DNA from: JABDMH01 sp964428345
Lineage (GTDB): Bacteria; Bacteroidota; Bacteroidia; Chitinophagales; Saprospiraceae
Direction of reading: 5' to 3'
Assembly: GCA_964428345.1 (NCBI GenBank)
Contig: CAYRYD010000009.1
Span: 69,072-133,071 of the forward strand
Length of the DNA stretch: 64,000 nucleotides
Shown here: positions 62,995 to 64,000 of the stretch, piece after piece
Layout of the letters: the number at the start of each line of letters is the position of its first letter
Numbering within the stretch: position 1 is the stretch's first letter
Position numbers and translations under genes: made by a program
Notes under the pieces: generated by a model
What the model was told of the DNA's origin: nothing
The model's input: the letters and a program-made list of their open reading frames with translations, nothing else
Database searches by the model: none

Positions 62995-63792
62995 ATGAAA
63001 ATATTTTGTCCGATTGATTTTTCGGAGGCATCATTGAATGCCCTGGAATATGCAGTTAAATTTGGAGAATCTGCTAATGCTTCTCTGGTTGAAATTTCAC
63101 ATTGTTTCACCGATGAGACGGATCTGCGACACCGTTTGGAAGCCGATCAGGATGCAGAAGGTGCCATCAAGGCACGGTTACACGAACTGGAAGAAGCCTA
63201 TGCCGGCAGTAAGGTCAAATTGGGATCCAGTCTGTTTAAGGGCCATCCTTTGGATGTCATACCGGCTTATATCCGGCAGATGAAACATGATTTTATCGTA
63301 GTCGGTACCAAAGGTTTGACGGCAGTACGTGATCTGACGGTCGGTAGTTTTACCGAAGATCTGATTTTCAACATGGATACGCCCATCATGGTGATTCCAA
63401 AAGGATATGAATTTCGATCGATTTCCGATATGGTATTGGCAATTGACGATCAGCTTTTTGACGATACCAAAGTATTGAAGCCATTGGTTGAACTTACAAA
63501 AACCTGCCTGACAACCTTGCATATCGTCCATGTTCGAAAACCGGAAGAACCTCCGATCGATTATCTGCACAATCTAGACCAGTTTCTGGATCACTCGGAG
63601 TATGTTTTTCATTCCATTCCGATTCTGGATAATATCTCAGATACCCTGAATCAGTTTTGCACCGAACATTCCGTCGATCTGCTTTGCATGGTGCATCGTG
63701 ACCGGGGGTGGATGATCAATATTTTCCATCGGAGCAAGGTCAAGGAAAAACTCTTTCACCTGCAGATCCCTTTACTGGTATTGCAGGCCTGA
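62995..63792 (+). CDS. Tandem universal stress protein
   Basis: 265 residues, two UspA domains. The first has the intact ATP motif G-T-K-G followed nine residues later by G-S-F (about 103-118); the second (about 145-265) lacks it. Typical arrangement of UspE-like proteins in Bacteroidota. Follows the other Usp gene in the same direction with a 68-nt gap; likely stress or stationary-phase response. Confidence 0.85.
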   Translation: MKIFCPIDFSEASLNALEYAVKFGESANASLVEISHCFTDETDLRHRLEADQDAEGAIKARLHELEEAYAGSKVKLGSSLFKGHPLDVIPAYIRQMKHDFIVVGTKGLTAVRDLTVGSFTEDLIFNMDTPIMVIPKGYEFRSISDMVLAIDDQLFDDTKVLKPLVELTKTCLTTLHIVHVRKPEEPPIDYLHNLDQFLDHSEYVFHSIPILDNISDTLNQFCTEHSVDLLCMVHRDRGWMINIFHRSKVKEKLFHLQIPLLVLQA

Positions 63793-64000
63793 CCATCGGA
63801 GACCGGTATCCTTTCACGACCTGGTTGCTGTCGTTTGTTTTTTGTAAAACCGCTACACACCATAAATGGAGGTTTCCTTCTTCCTTCACGACAAGGAGAT
63901 GGTTTGGCTGTGTTGTGACTAAAATATAGATTATCAATAACTTATGGGCACCTCTAAATACCTCTGAAATTAGGCAAATTTAAAAAGAACCAAGCGAGAT
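63793..64000. other. Right edge, nothing recognised
   Basis: About 200 bp at the window end after the second Usp gene. Short frames only; no gene or structure called. Confidence 0.3.

Noticed and set aside
1..64000. tRNA, rRNA, riboswitch or phage genes
   Set aside because: No cloverleaf or conserved rRNA segment, no typical riboswitch core and no phage structural genes were recognised by eye; small RNAs could be missed.

Overview
The window looks like chromosomal DNA of a Bacteroidota bacterium, most likely of the Saprospiria / Lewinella-Haliscomenobacter type; this lineage call is inference. Supporting signs are a type IX secretion (T9SS) C-terminal sorting domain, bacillithiol gene bshB1, the promoter style TTTG-N19..24-TAnnTTTG instead of -35/-10 boxes, few Shine-Dalgarno sequences, many lipoproteins and secreted proteins, and small protein families typical of the phylum. 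I see no rRNA, tRNA, CRISPR array, intact insertion sequence or phage gene.

Layout. (1) 1-9.8 kb: a TPR/CHAT (caspase-like) protease cut by the left edge, converging on a six-gene minus-strand operon (ECF sigma factor, membrane anti-sigma-like TPR protein, four secreted or anchored proteins of unknown function), with a divergent papain-like protease fused to a DUF4384-like domain. A 21-bp tandem repeat follows the papain gene. (2) 9.9-23 kb: mixed housekeeping: lipoproteins, a zinc alcohol dehydrogenase, a T9SS cargo protein, a TolB-like propeller, a DJ-1/PfpI protein, an orphan gluconate-dehydrogenase-subunit-3-like protein, and the operon fabH-bshB1-aminotransferase V. (3) 23-32.2 kb: a VWA membrane protein, then a sulfur island: SulP transporter, small membrane protein, thioredoxin, CstB-like persulfide dioxygenase/rhodanese, two YeeE/YedE-family half transporters, CorA and an AhpD-like protein. 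Three GTGAT-N4-RTCAC palindromes lie upstream of its units. (4) 32.3-38.5 kb: glucokinase, GMC oxidoreductase with its subunit 3, a multiply frameshifted pseudogene, a DUF3179 protein. (5) 38.6-44.2 kb: a tightly coupled operon starting with an Fe-S Rrf2 regulator and continuing with a cbb3-type oxidase-like catalytic subunit, a diheme cytochrome, three small accessory proteins, a group III truncated hemoglobin, a membrane protein and a cupin. A near-perfect 26-bp palindrome overlaps its promoter and a degenerate second copy lies at the start of the oxidase gene. (6) 44.3-64 kb: a cyclase-TM2-TPR-SHOCT fusion, a group of secreted carbohydrate-active or related proteins (mutarotase-like, DUF6807, tannase, pectate lyase, PHP hydrolase), a cation exporter, a Crp/Fnr regulator next to a DoxX-like protein, a 1247-residue M36 metallopeptidase, a serine hydrolase lacking the SxxK lysine, and two universal stress proteins.

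The most interesting parts are the sigma-factor/CHAT/papain locus, the Rrf2-cbb3-globin operon with its own operator pair, and a recurrent Crp/Fnr-type operator placed 21-23 nt upstream of TAnnTTTG in front of three separate units. Everything here was read by eye from sequence and translated frames; no database search was possible.
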